Assembly: GCA_008828725.1 (NCBI GenBank)
Contig: MEHQ01002861.1
Span: 1 to 64,000, forward strand
DNA: 64,000 nt
Direction: 5' to 3'
Source of the DNA: Saccharina japonica
Taxonomy: Eukaryota > Sar > Phaeophyceae > Laminariales > Laminariaceae
Part shown: positions 1-11,155 of the stretch, one piece after another
How the letters are laid out: the number at the start of each line of letters is the position of its first letter
How positions within the stretch are numbered: position 1 is the stretch's first letter
Notes under the pieces: generated by a model
Seen by the model: the letters and a program-made list of their open reading frames with translations, nothing else
Databases searched by the model: none
What the model was told of the DNA's origin: nothing
Made by a program: the position numbers and the translations under genes

Positions 1-184
1 CTGCGATCCATCCCCTCGAAAATCTGCGTCTTCAGTCGCTCATCGTCTTGACGTCGCAGCTCTCGGTCGGTCTCGGCGTCGATCTTCGTCTTCTCTCCTG
101 TCCGCCGCCAGCTGCCTCAAGAGACTGGTCCAGGTCGTCCATCTCGGACGACCCGTCCACTGGGGTCCACTCGGCATGATCAGG
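1..184 (-). CDS. Partial exon of an acidic hypothetical protein, cut by the window edge
   Basis: The minus strand is open across this whole stretch with no stop and a strongly charged composition. It reads from near SKQPDHAEWTPVDG through EMDDLDQSLEAAGGG to DRELRRQDDERLKTQ and leaves the window at position 1. The frame stays open to about 210 before meeting TAA. A CAG acceptor-like site at 185-187 (minus) is my choice for the exon start, but it is weak. The many Asp, Glu, Arg and Lys residues suggest a soluble helical or disordered segment. I do not recognise a family. The neighbouring sequence is LINE-derived, so this could also belong to a mobile element. Confidence 0.45.
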
Positions 185-545
185 CTGCTTGCTCGAACAA
201 TAAGTGTTAACGTTTTAAATTAGCGCTGATATGCGATGGATGGATAAGCTCCAACAGCCACACTAGGCTGTGAGCGAGGCACTGCAACACGCAGTGTGTA
301 GAAGATAGTTTAAGATGTCTTTTTATTATGTCGGCCCGGAAAGGGGTAGACGAATGCGGGGGGAAAGGTGGAGTGGGTCATGTGGGCAACCCTCCACAGC
401 CCAGTAACAACCGCTCGTAGTCGAATACCTAAACCTCCTCGCATAGTGCCTACTCGTACATACCCGTGCGACTGCTCGTGGGTGATACCACGAGACGATC
501 CCTGTAACTTACCTCCGTGACACAACGTATGTAACCGTAACTTAT
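185..545. other. No gene seen
   Basis: No convincing coding signal, repeat or RNA gene. An open frame at 310-726 on the minus strand runs into the LINE fragment but shows no family resemblance outside it. Confidence 0.4.
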
Positions 546-547
546 TG

Positions 548-945
548 CTAGGCTGTTCGTTGAGACAAGCTATATCGAATACCTTCCGTGTCATCTTGGC
601 CAGAGCAGAAGACCCGGTATCCTGCTGCAGAGAAGTCAGTTTTCCCAGGTCTCCTTGTTTCCTGCAGACCGATGAAGTAACAGCCAATTTGTCTGGCCTT
701 CGCCAGCACGCACTCGGCACGCCCATACCCGTTTCTCCCTTTTACAGCCAGGGTCCGCACATTGCAGGTAGCTACCACAACGTGCCTCCTGCTGTCTCGC
801 TCGGGCCACGCGTGCTGCAAACTTTGCTAGCCACGCGCGGTCCGACCCCTCCTCCTTTTTTGTCTTTTTCTCTGTATTTTTTCCTTCTATCATCGTGATG
901 TAGGCTCTCTGTTTTCTAGCCCGGTGCATTGCCTTCGTTTCCAAT
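548..945 (-). pseudogene. LINE endonuclease fragment (5' part of ORF only)
   Basis: On the minus strand, 548-820 encodes VVATCNVRTLAVKGRNGYGR followed by a QETRRPGKTDFSAAGYRVFC-type segment. This matches the start of the endonuclease of the larger LINE at 5.6-9.2 kb (VRVATWNVLSLAVKG ... ETKRAGRTEFAAAGFRVFC). The Asn of the WN motif and the Glu of QET are present, although the Trp is Cys here. The basic Lys/Arg-rich leader at 820-945 also matches in character but in another frame. The similarity stops near 590, so only about 60 residues of the domain survive. This is a 5' fragment of an apurinic-endonuclease type non-LTR element, inserted opposite to the large copy. Confidence 0.7.
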
Positions 946-1384
946 GGCTGGGTTCAGCCGTCCCAGCCCATCCCAACCCCGACACTCGCGTCCTCGCTGT
1001 CGGGGTGTTTGCTTACCCACGCGATGCCCAGCCTCTCCTCTCCCCAAGCTGCACGCATTGCGCTCTCCGCTGTGGCGATGTTCCCCCTCTGCTTTTGGAA
1101 TGAACTCCTCGGCATCGGGGTTGAAAATAAAAACCATCGCCACCACCCCGCGCAGTCAGTAGTTTACCTACCAGACCGCACGGGGTTCCTCTCTACCGTG
1201 GCTCGTGCTCGTGTGGTCACCCGTGGACCGTCGTAGGTCCAGACGGACACCGGCCCACCCCTAGGTCGGGGCAGGCCAAAGGGGAGTAATATATATATAT
1301 GCGGAAGGCAAACTCTATTAAAAATGATGTTTTTTCGTTTTTTTAATTCGCACCTCTACACTGTACTACTGCTATTAGTGCTCT
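946..1384. other. GC-rich non-coding stretch, possible LINE 5' UTR remnant
   Basis: Pyrimidine-rich sequence abutting the 5' side of the minus-strand LINE fragment, with a short (TA)n run near 1290-1300. No gene supported. Confidence 0.3.
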
Positions 1385-2290
1385 TTACCAGCATGCCTCT
1401 ACCGCCTGCCCACTGCGGCGTACTGCTGCAATACCCTGTCTGGTTTTTACCATGAGAATGGTGAAGGACATGCGTACTCCCCACTGCGGCGCACTGGTTT
1501 TTACCATGAGAATGGTGAAGGAAATGCGTAGTCACATCCTCTATCAAAGATTCAGTAGGAGTCCTTCTAACGCCCACTGGCAGCCATTACCAAGGTCTTG
1601 GTTTCGAATAGTTGATGAACCACTACATATCGTACGGCTCTCTACCAGTATGCCTCTACCGCCTCCCCACTGCGGCGTGCTGCCACCCTGTCTGGTGTTT
1701 ACTATGAGAATGGTGAAGGAAATGCGTAATCACGTATTAATCATCCAACCGCAAGTAAGTAGGCGCCCTTCTAACGCCCACTGGCAGCCACTACCTAGGT
1801 CATGATTTCGATTCATTGATTAACCACTGCATACCACTACGTACTCGTACGGCAATATTAATGCTCTCTACCAGCATGCCTCTACCGTCTACCCACTGCG
1901 GCGTGCCGCTACTACCCTGTCTGGTGTTTAATATGAGAATGGTGAAGGAAATGCGTACTGACCATTCGACAGCAAGCAGGCGTCGTTCTAACGCGCATTG
2001 GCAGCCACTACTAAGGTCTTGGTTTCGATTCATTGATCAACCACCACATACCACTGCGAGTACTCGTACGGCAAAATTAATGCTCTCTACCAGCATGCCT
2101 CTACCGCCTCCCCACTGCGGCGTGCTGCTATACCCTGTCTGTTGTGTACTTGATAATGGTGAAGGAAACGCGTAATCGCATCCTCAAAATCATGGGTCAT
2201 TCAACAGCAAGTAGGCGTCCTTCTAACGCCCACTGGCAGCCACTGCCAAGGTCTTGGTTTCGATTCGTTGATCTGGCGGCGTCAGCCGCA
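1385..2290. repeat. Tandem repeat, about 220-bp unit, four copies
   Basis: The anchor GCATGCCTCTACCGCC followed by CCACTGCGGCG recurs at 1391, 1649, 1874 and 2093. A second anchor (TTCTAACGCCCACTGGCAGCC) recurs at about 1566, 1770, 1987 and 2220. Spacings are 258, 225 and 219 bp. The longer first unit contains a short internal duplication of the segment with ACCATGAGAATGGTGAAGG. Open frames across the region are by-products of the repeat and show no codon conservation between units. Confidence 0.85.
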
Positions 2291-2844
2291 ATCCCCTTGT
2301 AAGATCTACGATTTCGCTTCTGCATTAATTCATCGACGGTTGTATCAGTACGGCTGCCCCCCCCTCCCCTCGTCGCCTCTCTTGGCGTCCTCAGCTGCGT
2401 GCCGTAGCCAGCTCCTCTCGGCTTCGTCCTTGTGCCACCTCGCCATGAAACGGTCCGCCGCTTCGACGAGCCCCTGATACCACCTCCCATTATTTCCAGT
2501 CGCCCTCGGCTATATATAACAACGTTTGCCTAGTGTAAGTAAAAAATATTAATAATACAAGAGCAAAAAACGGCGCGCTTCGCGCGCCTAATTATTTATT
2601 TTTGGGCTGCCCCAAGCGAAGGTTATTGATTGCGATCATGTGGAATATACAATCACTCCACAAACAAAAGTGGTCTATTAGTTTGGACTACGAGTAGGGG
2701 CACGTCGAACTATGCCAGACCGGGGCCGGTATATAGCGGATAAAAACCAAATGCCGGCATCGATACGGAGCCCTTGCTTGGCACGTAGTACGTACAGCAG
2801 TGACCCTTTTTCGATTTTAACTGTTTGCTCCATTTTTTGTTATT
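2291..2844. other. No gene seen; AT-rich with a TATATATA box-like site
   Basis: Nothing recognisable. GCTATATATAACAACG near 2508 resembles a TATA element but no gene follows it. A short GCGCGCTTCGCGCGC palindrome lies near 2573. Confidence 0.3.
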
Positions 2845-3335
2845 CGGAAATCGGCTATCTCGACCAGGCATGGGGCGTTTTGAATCCTGACCGAAGTTCT
2901 AAAGATCCATTGCTTCTTCTTTTTTGGACTCTTTGACAAACAATATACCAGGTATTGATTTTAGTGCGACTAAAATATCTTGAAACTAGGGTAGGGATTT
3001 TTTTCTTGAAATTTGTGCGACTATAGTGACTTGATTTTAGTGGAGGGGCGACCCCGGGCGGGAAAGCCCTCGATTTTTGTTTTCGGAGCTTTTTACATTG
3101 AAATCATTGTGAGAACGGCTATCTCGCCAACTTTTGGGTCGATTTCGATTCTGACCGTAGTTCTGGACATCCATGTTTTACTTTATTTGGACTCTTTGAA
3201 AACAAATGTACCGATTTTAGTGTGGAAAATAATATATTGAAATATGTGTGTTAATATTTTATATTGATATTAGTGTGGATATTTTGACTTGATTTTAGTG
3301 TAGGGGCGACCCAGGGCGGGAAAGGCCTCCGAATA
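2845..3335. repeat. Degenerate tandem duplication, about 261-bp unit
   Basis: The words CGGCTATCTCG (about 2852 and 3115), GACCGWAGTTCT (about 2889 and 3157), TTGGACTCTTTGA, and GGGGCGACCCNGGGCGGGAAA (about 3043 and 3303) recur in the same order. Their spacing is 260-268 bp, giving two full degenerate units. Confidence 0.7.
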
Positions 3336-3394
3336 CCCTGTGAACCCCTCCCTTCCCGAGGATCCGCCCTGTTCCAGGGAGCCCTCGCCAATCA

Positions 3395-4010
3395 GCGTTC
3401 GGACGGTGTGGCTGGGGTTTCCACACCGTGCCCGGCGGTGACGACGCGGGGGACCTCGGTTTTCGTCCCCGCGTTGTTGGAGGTGTAGATGTATGGAGGG
3501 GTTTCCGAACCGGGGATGTGCCCCTAAGATCCCAAGGTGGCGCTGGCTTTCTTTTCGAGCCCCAGCCAATCAGCGATCGGCTGGTGGCGCCGGGGTTTCC
3601 ACACCGTGCGGGGTGGTGTCGACCAGGGAAATATTGGTTTTCATCCCCTGGCTGCTGGAGTTGTAGATGTAGGGAGGGATTTCCGATCTGATGATGAGGC
3701 CTTATCGTCCCCGGACGGCGCTGGCTTTATTTCGAGCCCCAGCCAATCAGCGATCGGCCAGTGGGGCTAGGGTTTCCACACCGTGCGGGGCTGTTTCGAG
3801 TCGGGGGGTCGTTTCTTTTGTCCCCGGGTGGTTGGAGTGGTAGATACACGGAGGGATTGCCGAACCGGGGATGGGGCCCTATCGTCCCCGGGTGCGGTGG
3901 GACTGGAGGGTTCCCCCGAGGAGCAACTCCCGCCGCGCGCGCCGTGGCCTCTGATTGTGGCCGAGGGCGGGTGGGGGCGGGCCCTCGACCAATGGGCGTC
4001 GGTCTCGGAA
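3395..4010. repeat. 178-bp tandem satellite, about 3.5 copies
   Basis: The anchor CCACACCGTG occurs at 3421, 3599 and 3777, exactly 178 bp apart. Each unit runs AGCCAATCAGCG, GGGTTTCCACACCGTGC, a GTCCCC..GTTGGAGGTGTAGAT block, then CCGAACCGGGGATG. The last unit decays after about 3900. Further diverged copies lie at 10.4-10.9 kb and one at 11.97 kb, so this is a dispersed satellite family. Confidence 0.85.
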
Positions 4011-4084
4011 AACGCAGGGATGAAACCCATGTGCCTATTATATTCTGCATGTTATGTATTTATCAAGGATTTTCATAGCTCTTC

Positions 4085-4432
4085 ATATTCGAGACTGGAC
4101 GGGACGGGACTGCTTTGACATGTTTGGCGGGAAAAAAAAACAAAGCGGGACGATAAAATGATGAAAAATAAAGTTGGCTAGACCAGGCGGGATGGGACGG
4201 GACGGTACGGTATGTTGAATTTTTTATAACGACTGGATGGGACGGTTAAAAACAAAACCACGACGGGACGGGACGGTAACTGAAACTTATCACGAAGGGA
4301 CGGGACGGTGTTTTTGTTTCGCTGGACTCGGCAGAACGGTACATTTTTTTTTCCCGACGACACGGGACGGTACATTGGCTTTTCGACTGGACGGGACGGT
4401 GCATACATTGCGCCAAACGGGAGAAGTCTTCT
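4085..4432. repeat. GGGACGGGACGGTA-type degenerate minisatellite
   Basis: The word GGGACGG or a close variant occurs about ten times in 350 bp, often as GGGACGGGACGGTAC, with variable AT-rich spacers. The same word returns at 10.1-10.3 kb. Confidence 0.75.
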
Positions 4433-4513
4433 GAGATATTCCGGTCCCGGCCCCAAGAAAACAGTTGCCGTGTTAGCTCGAGCTCCTTTGCTTCCTGGCT
4501 TTGCTTCGTTTGT

Positions 4514-5057
4514 GGTGCTGGTCGTTGCCTGTACTTCTATTATAGCTGTGCTGTTTGTTGTGCTGCGGAGCAGGTGGGTGTGGTTATGAGTGGTGGTGGT
4601 GATTGGTGGTGGTGGAGCTGGTTGGTCGGCCTCACCCGTTAGGTATGTATCCATGATGCAGCATGGCGGTGTCGAACACAGGGAGCGGCGGTGGTGTGAT
4701 CCATATAATATAATAGGCACTCGTTTGATAAAACTTTGATACCTGGTATTAAATACTGCTGTACTGGTATAGGACTTACGTATCAGGTGCTGGTCGTTGC
4801 CTGTTCTTCTATTATAGCTGTGCTGTTTGTTGTGCTGCGGAGCAGGTGGGTGTGGTTATGAGTGGTGGAGGTGGTTGGTGGTGGTGGAGCTGGTTGGTCG
4901 GCCACGCCCGTTAGGTATGTATCCATGATGCAGGATGGCGGTGTCGAGCGCAGGGAGCGGCGGTGGTGTGATCCATATCATATAATACGCACTCGTTTGA
5001 TAAAACTTTGATACCTGGTATTAAATACTGCTGTACTGGTATAGGACTTACGTATCA
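4514..5057. repeat. Two-copy direct tandem duplication, 272-bp unit
   Basis: GGTGCTGGTCGTTGCCTG begins the first unit at 4514 and the second at 4786. The units differ by only a few substitutions, so the duplication is recent. Each contains GGT-rich stretches and ends in TTACGTATCA. Confidence 0.9.
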
Positions 5058-5160
5058 TCGTACTATCGTCGTACTTACAAAAACAATTATGCGTTCGTAC
5101 CGGCTGTATGTACCTGGTACGTATTTTATTTTTTATAAGTGCACCTGGTACACGCGTACA

Positions 5161-5334
5161 TAGTACAGGACACCTACAGTAGTAAGAAACAGGAAAAATT
5201 GTCCAGGCTGGATTTCTTATTTGAGAGAGGGTTCTTTCTACACTACTTTCAAGATAACGACTCCCGTTTTTTTTCCCTCTGGATTTCATCCTGACTTTCT
5301 TATCAGCCTGTTTCTTATTGGGTGTCCTGTACTG
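5161..5334 (+). mobile_element. MITE family alpha, copy 1 (Tc1/mariner-like, TA target)
   Basis: A non-coding element of about 174 bp with terminal inverted repeats of the type CAGTACAGGACACC, followed inside by a region near AAGAAACAGG. The right end CTG is followed by TA (5335-5336); the left end has lost the expected TA-C. Two further copies occur at 29,558-29,730 (opposite orientation) and 48,536-48,711. They share the internal block CCAGGCTGGATTTCTTATTTG. Confidence 0.8.
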
Positions 5335-5336
5335 TA

Positions 5337-5589
5337 TGACAATACATTCGTGCAGGCGTATCATTAATTCGTTTATACTTGAAATTGTACTTTGTGATCC
5401 CCCGGCCTGCCTCGCTGCTGAAGTAGGCCGAGGTCCGCAAGTGGACTTAAACCTCGAAAGACCACCCAACCCAGACGGATACACGGTCCCTAGCGCCGTT
5501 CAGAGGGGGATCCTGAGTCTGGCAGTCGGGAGTTACCGCTATCGTGAGATCAGGGTAGCTCGTGACGCAGCCAGCTCGGGTGGCTGCAG
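5337..5589 (+). other. Possible 5' untranslated region of the LINE
   Basis: GC-rich, gene-free sequence leading directly into the LINE reading frame, starting near 5395. The boundary with the upstream MITE is not defined by a target duplication I can see. Confidence 0.35.
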
Positions 5590-7113
5590 ATGGGGTTAAA
5601 CCCTAACGCCCCGGCTTGGACACCGGGGCCATGCAGCAGCAGAGAGCACGGAGAGGATGGCGGAGTGACCGCACACCGTGTGGGTATGCACCAGAGAGAG
5701 GAAGGAGGAGAATCCAGAGCTGGAGGGTCGAGCCGCTCCGGGATGAGGCGTATATCTAGTACAACAGACAAGCACCGGGACAACTTTTACTATACCCGGA
5801 GAGTGCGAAAAACAAAAAAGCAAAAACAGATAAAAAAGGAACGAAGGAGGAAAAGGAGGGGACGGGCGAAGCGCAGGCTGGCTAGGAAGGCACCACGCAT
5901 CGCCCGGGAGAGGCAGCAGAGTACACTTGTTAGGGTAGCAACCTGGAATGTGCTTTCTCTGGCTGTAAAAGGGGCTAACAGCTATGGGAGAGCCTGCAGC
6001 ATCCTGTACGGGGCAGCGAAACAACACGTTTCGGTGTTAGGGCTATAGGAGACAAAGAGGGCAGGCCGAACGGAATTCGCAGCAGCGGGGTTCCGGGTGT
6101 TCTGCTGTGGCACGGAGACAGGTGGAACACACGGTGTAGGAATAGCCGTTAAAGAATCAATGTGGAGGAACTCTGCATACACCACCGAATACATCGATGA
6201 GCGCCTTATGGCCGTGAGGTTTGAGGAGCACCTTATGGCCGTAAGGTTTGAGATAACGGGCCACCGCGGAGCGGTCAACTTCGTAGCTGCGTACGCCCCA
6301 ACAGAGGTCGCCACCGCCGACAGCAAGCATAGGTTCTGGGGAAAACTTGATAGTCTCGTGCGGGGGATCCCTGCCAAGGAGTATGTGTATGTACTGATAG
6401 ACGCCCATGCTCCGACGGGAAAGAGGGTGGATGGAGAGGACGAGCGTGTCATGGGCGAGCACGAACTTGATAAGCTGAACGACAATGGCAGGCTGCTGCT
6501 GACCTTCGCAACGGAAAACAAACTAGCAATCACGAACACCTTCTTCCCCATACGTAAGGGTGGGATATGGCACGCATACAACGGGGTGTCGGGGAACGAA
6601 TGCCGGTGCATCGATTGCATCCTCACACGGCAGGCACACCGCGGCCGAGTGTCCAACCTAGTCGTCCTTCCCCAACCGGTACGCCCAGTAAAGGCGGACT
6701 CAGATCACAACATGGTGGTAGCCACCGTCGATCTCGGTGACAGACTTGCCCACAACCGAGCAGTGCGGACCAAACCGAAACAGCAGCAGTTCAGCCGACA
6801 GGAATTGCAGAGCGAAACAGTACGACGGGCGATGAGCGAGCGGTTCATCCACAACCACGACCAACAACCGGGTGAGCCAGCGACCACCACAGCGGGGATG
6901 GCGACGACGTTTACCAATGCCCTCCTCGACGCGGAGCAGACGGTACTACCCGAGGAACCGGGGAGACGACGCACGCAGGAGTGGTGTGAGACCCCAGTGA
7001 CAAGAGCAGCTTTGGACGAGGCCCTTGCCAAGCGGCGGGAAGCGCGCCGCGCCATGAGGGGCGATTGGACCACGGCGACATGCATGACCCTCAAAGCACA
7101 TGTAAGGGAGTGA
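5590..7113 (+). pseudogene. LINE endonuclease domain (EEP family), one in-frame stop
   Basis: In living relatives this domain nicks target DNA to prime reverse transcription. The frame starts at 5590 and has a Lys/Arg-rich leader (about residues 65-110). The endonuclease begins at VRVATWNVLSLAVKG. TAG at 6046-6048 replaces the residue before ETKRAGRTEF, then the same frame runs on to 7113. Visible motifs are the Asn of TWN, the Glu next to the stop, an AAYAPTE segment, and SDHN near the end of the domain. The usual GDxNA motif reads IDAHA, so the catalytic Asn is His. A basic linker follows (RRREARRAMRG-like). A local repeat, LMAVRFEEHLMAVRFE, is an internal duplication. The RT frame begins just downstream after a shift. 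Confidence 0.8.
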
Positions 7114-9155
7114 CTGTAGCAGTCGAAACGGGAATCTATGCCCACCTCGACAGGTACGTGGCGGAGCTCGAAGCAGTCTACAAGGACGGCGACATGAGAG
7201 GGCTGTACAAACACCTTAAGGGATCAGTGGGCCTCAGCGGGAGACAAGCGAGGGGGCAGCAGTTCGTCACGGACGAAAATGGCGTGCTGCTCCGGAGCAA
7301 AGCAGACATCCTCCAGCGGTGGGCGGGATTCTTGGGCACCCTCCTCAACACCAAGTCTCCCACCCTGAACCCAGACATTGCCGAAAACTTGACGCAACGA
7401 CCATCGACGCGAGCCACCCGACGGTGGCGTGCGGCGCCAGACCTCGAGGAGGTGGAACGGGCACCGAAAGACCTGCAGAACTGGAAGGCACCCGGCCATG
7501 ACTCCCTCCCTGCCGAGCAAGATTGATGACGACGAACCCGTCGTCCTGGAGCGCCTTCACGCCATCCTCGTCGACGTGTGGAACGGAGGAGAGACCCCGC
7601 AAGAGTGGAACGACGCAACCATTAAAATGCTGTACAAGAAGGGCGACCGGTCCAACTGCAACAACTTCAGGGGGATCTCGCTGCTATCGCACGTAGGCAA
7701 GGTCCCCGCCAAACTCATCACCAACCGCCTAAACGCCTTTTGCGAAGCCAACAACATCCTCCCGGAGGAGCAGCGCGGCTTCCGACCTGGTCGATCCACA
7801 GTATGCATGCTGTTCGTCGTGCGCCGACTCCAGGAACTAGGGCAGGAACTAGGGCGAAGAAGGAGAATACCGCTCTACATGTGCTTCGTCGACCTACAGA
7901 AGGCCTATGACTCGGGGGACCGAGAGCTGCTATGAAAGTGCTGGCCAGGGCCGGGATTCCTGCGGAGATGATCGCCGTCATCCGCCAATCCCACGACGGA
8001 ATGCGCGCCCGGGTGCGCATGGACGATGTAGAACTGTCAGGCTGGTTCCTGGTCACGCAGGGCTTGCGACAAGGGTGTGTGCTGTCCCCACTGCTGTTCA
8101 ACTTTTTCTTCGCCGCGGCCCTAGAGGTCGTTATAATACGATTCGGCGAGGACGAGATTGTCATGCAGCACCTACTGTAGTGCTCCTGAAGGAGGAGACG
8201 GGAGCGAGGACGGAGACACCACTCGACCGAGTACGGAGGGCGGTGTGGGGGATGCTGTATGCCGATGACGCCGGCGTTGTATCGAGATCCGCCGACGGAC
8301 TGGCGAGGATGATCGCCATTATCGTGGAGTTGTTCGGGGAGTTCGGGCTGACGGTGTCGTAGAAGAAGACGGAGACTCTCCTGATACGCGTAAAGGAGAA
8401 GCAGCCAACACCGCCCCCGTCGCCCCTGATCATCGAAGCAGCGGGGCAGATATACACCCAAACCCTCGAGTTCCTGGGCGGCCTCGTCAACGAACATGGC
8501 GACCTCACCTGGGAGATCAACTTCAGGAGCGGAGCAGCGTCGGCGTGCGTCAGGAGGTATGGCCCGGAGCTCTTCGATAGGCCGGGAGCACCGTTTCGAC
8601 TCAAGACCCGCCTGCTTCAAGCGGAGGCGATGGAGGCACTGCTGTACAGTTGCATGACATGGACCCCACGTCGCGACCACTACCGGTTGCTGCGGACGAT
8701 ACACCACCGGCTACTGCTGCGAGGTATTGGGTACCTAATAGCAGGGCAACTACCAGCAGCTGCCCTACGCCCAGGCCCTGAAGAGGGTCGGGTGCCAGAG
8801 CGTGGACGCCACTGTCGGGCAGCGGCGCCTGCTGTTCGCGGGGGCCGTGGCAAGGCAGCCGGACGGGCGACTCCCGAAACGACTGATGTTCTGGGAACGA
8901 GTGGGGGGGAAGGAGCCGGGCGCGGGGTGCCCGGAGCGGAACTGGCAGACGTGCCTAAAGGACGACTTCAAGGCGTTCGGGGCTACGCACGGCTCTACGG
9001 ACGACGAAAGATGTGTCTTCGGAGTCCCGAATTCAATTTGGACGGAAGCAGCGAAGGTGAAGGGAGGAAGGCAGTGGTATAAGGGAGTGCTGCAGGGAGC
9101 TGAGAGGTTTATGACCTCCTGGCACAAGGACGAAGAGGGGGCTAGACGAAAATGA
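7114..9155 (+). pseudogene. LINE reverse transcriptase, multiply frameshifted
   Basis: In living relatives this copies element RNA into DNA at the nick. The pieces in order are: frame 0 to 7526 (NWKAPGHDSLPAEQ, RT block 0); frame 1 to 7935 (YKKGDRSNCNNFRGISLLS, then RGFRPGRST, then [11 protein letters not shown] with the first catalytic Asp); frame 0 to 8180 ([14 protein letters not shown]); and frame 2 with the YADD box at 8258-8269, a stop after GEFGLTVS, then FLGGLVNEHGD. The last part returns to frame 0 at 8802-9155, with RRLLFAGAVARQPDGRLPK, the conserved C-terminal tail of this LINE group. Both catalytic motifs survive, but frame breaks at about 7113, 7526, 7935 and 8180 plus internal stops make it a pseudogene. 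Confidence 0.85.
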
Positions 9156-10104
9156 GCGACCAAGCGAGACAACGAGCCTAGCAATAATATAGAGACGACA
9201 AAAAACAACGAGACGGGGGGGGTGCGAAAGAAGCACGAATCGGCGAGGCAAGAAAACAAGCGAGAAATGGCGGACCGCGTGGCGCGATATGTGCCGGATT
9301 GGCTCCCCTGGACTATTTTTTGTTTTTTCCCCCTCCCCCCATCGCTGCACCATTGCACCACCCCCTCGGGATGACGAGTCTGCTATCTCTGTGGTCTTGT
9401 TTGTTTATACGTTTGTTTGTACGTTTGAGTTGTCTCTTTGTCTTTGTCTTTGTCTTTTTCCCTTCGCTGTTTTTGACCTTTTGCAATTACACGGCTCGCA
9501 GGCCGGGAGTACATCAGTAGCACGGGACCATAGTTCCCCCCCCCCACATCATGTCTGCGTTTATAATCGGTGTGGAGGACTCGATTGTTTTTGCCTGACC
9601 GGCGTGAACCCGGCACGGAACACCCCGGCATTACAGGGGCACCAAGATAGAATCAAGGGGCGTATACCCCCGATTAGTGATGTTGACCTTTCCAGTTTTA
9701 TGTTTACTTTCACGTAGCGTGTAGAGGGGAGAGGAGGGCTCCAGACTATCTGTTTTCGACTGACTTTGATCGCTCTGCGGACCCTTCGGGTTCTACTTTT
9801 ATTTCAGTATACCTTTTTTGGGTAAGTTAGCCTGTGACCACCGGAATCGGTCGCGTCAAGTGTTGGATTAGTACGGACAGATGGAGGTACTGGATAGAGA
9901 GACCGACACGGCTTTTAATGTGAAAACAACAATAACAACAACACTTCGCACTCGTACCTTCTAGCCAACTACATTCATCCGTATCATATGGCACGTAGTA
10001 CTACTGTATCTCCAGGCGGCCGTCCGTCACACGCCTAACCTGGCGTGTCCTGACATATTTGACGGGCAGAAGAAGCATTTCTGTAGTTTTCATGGTGTCT
10101 TGAC
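9156..10104. other. LINE 3' flank and gene-free sequence
   Basis: Contains a CTTTGT microsatellite-like run near 9435-9460 and a C11 tract near 9537. No coding or RNA gene supported; the LINE 3' end lies somewhere in the first part. Confidence 0.35.
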
Positions 10105-10330
10105 GGGAAGGAGTGACGGCATTGGCGGGACAGGACGGTAAGGGCAGGTTTCCTCGACGTGACGGGACGGTAATATATAACGAGAAAACAAATCTCGGCG
10201 GGACGAGAAGGTACGAGTCAACGGTAAGATAAATTGACGACGGGACGGGACCACGGTACCAATTTGACGACGGTTTTACCGCTCCGTCCCGTCGTTACCG
10301 CCAATACCGTCCCGTCAATAATCCATAAAA
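10105..10330. repeat. Second GGGACGG minisatellite block, with an inverted part
   Basis: GACGGGACGGTA-type words recur from 10,108 to 10,250. They are followed by the reverse complement (CCGTCCCGTC, twice) at 10,280-10,318, so the block has a head-to-head portion. Confidence 0.7.
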
Positions 10331-10439
10331 AGCCTTGATATTTACTAACGGTACGACCACGGCTCATAGTAGTATGTATATGTATAAACCTGTTTAGTAA
10401 GGTAGTACCCGTATGAATAGTGTACCACTGTGCAGTGGT

Positions 10440-10890
10440 GTACCATTCTGAACGGGAAAGTATTTACCACCGTGTGGGGCGGTATATCGACCCGGGGGGT
10501 GTCCGTTTTTATCCCCGGGTTGTTGGAGGTGTACATGTATGAAATGATACACGAGTCGGAGATACCCCAGGATGCGGCAGGAGATCGACCACGAGCCCGA
10601 GCCAAACCATACATCAGCCCGTGAGTTAGAGTTGCCACACCTTGCAGGGCGGTATCGGACTCGGGGGGTGGATGTCCGTTATCGTTCCTGGTGCCGTTGG
10701 AGATGCAGATGTATGGAATACTTCATGAACCAGGGGGCAACTGACGCCTCACGCTGGCTCTATGAGAGTCAGGCAACCAGTCAATCAGCTCGTGAGGTTG
10801 GGGTTTCCTCACCTTGCGGGGTGGTATCAGTCCGGGGTATGTCCGTTCTCGACCCCAAATGGTTGAAGTTGTTGACGTATGGAAGAATCT
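10440..10890. repeat. 178-bp satellite family, three diverged copies
   Basis: The anchor appears as CCACCGTGTGG (10,466), CCACACCTTGC (10,634) and CCTCACCTTGC (10,806), spaced 168 and 172 bp. The GTCCGTT..CCCC..GTTGGAG.TG block follows in each. These copies are more diverged than those at 3.4-4.0 kb. Confidence 0.75.
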
Positions 10891-11155
10891 ATGCTACTTA
10901 ATATTTACAGATAGATGCGTCGCTAGTAAACTATTACTGGGAGAGGCGACATTTTATTGTCGGAGCACGATCGTCGGTACGTGTCGCACTTGTTTGACCC
11001 GCCGTCGGTTCGTGTTGCATGTCGCTTGACTCGATTCAATTAGGGTTTCATATACGCCTGGATCACCAACAAAAAGGGGACAGGGGGCACCAAGGGAAGC
11101 TCGTCGGTACGTGTCGTTTTTCTAGCGAGGCGAGCCCCGCCCCCAGCTCGCAGAA

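Larger units (their letters stand above)
5395..9300 (+). mobile_element. Non-LTR retrotransposon (RTE/CFDP2-like LINE), decayed
   Basis: A single gene region encodes an apurinic-type endonuclease followed by a reverse transcriptase, the layout of RTE-like LINEs whose proteins are often annotated as craniofacial development protein 2-like. The 5' end is provisional and the 3' end is unclear; the sequence after the last stop (9156 onward) is unique. The frame is broken by several stops and at least four shifts, so this copy cannot encode an active protein. A short fragment of a relative lies at 548-945 on the other strand. Confidence 0.8.

Noticed and set aside
3395-4010. CRISPR-like regular repeats
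   Set aside because: The repeats are contiguous 178-bp satellite units with no unique spacers, in a eukaryotic context.
7718-8707. 329-codon open frame on the minus strand
   Set aside because: It lies antisense to the LINE reverse transcriptase, whose conserved motifs are on the plus strand; a GC-rich shadow frame.
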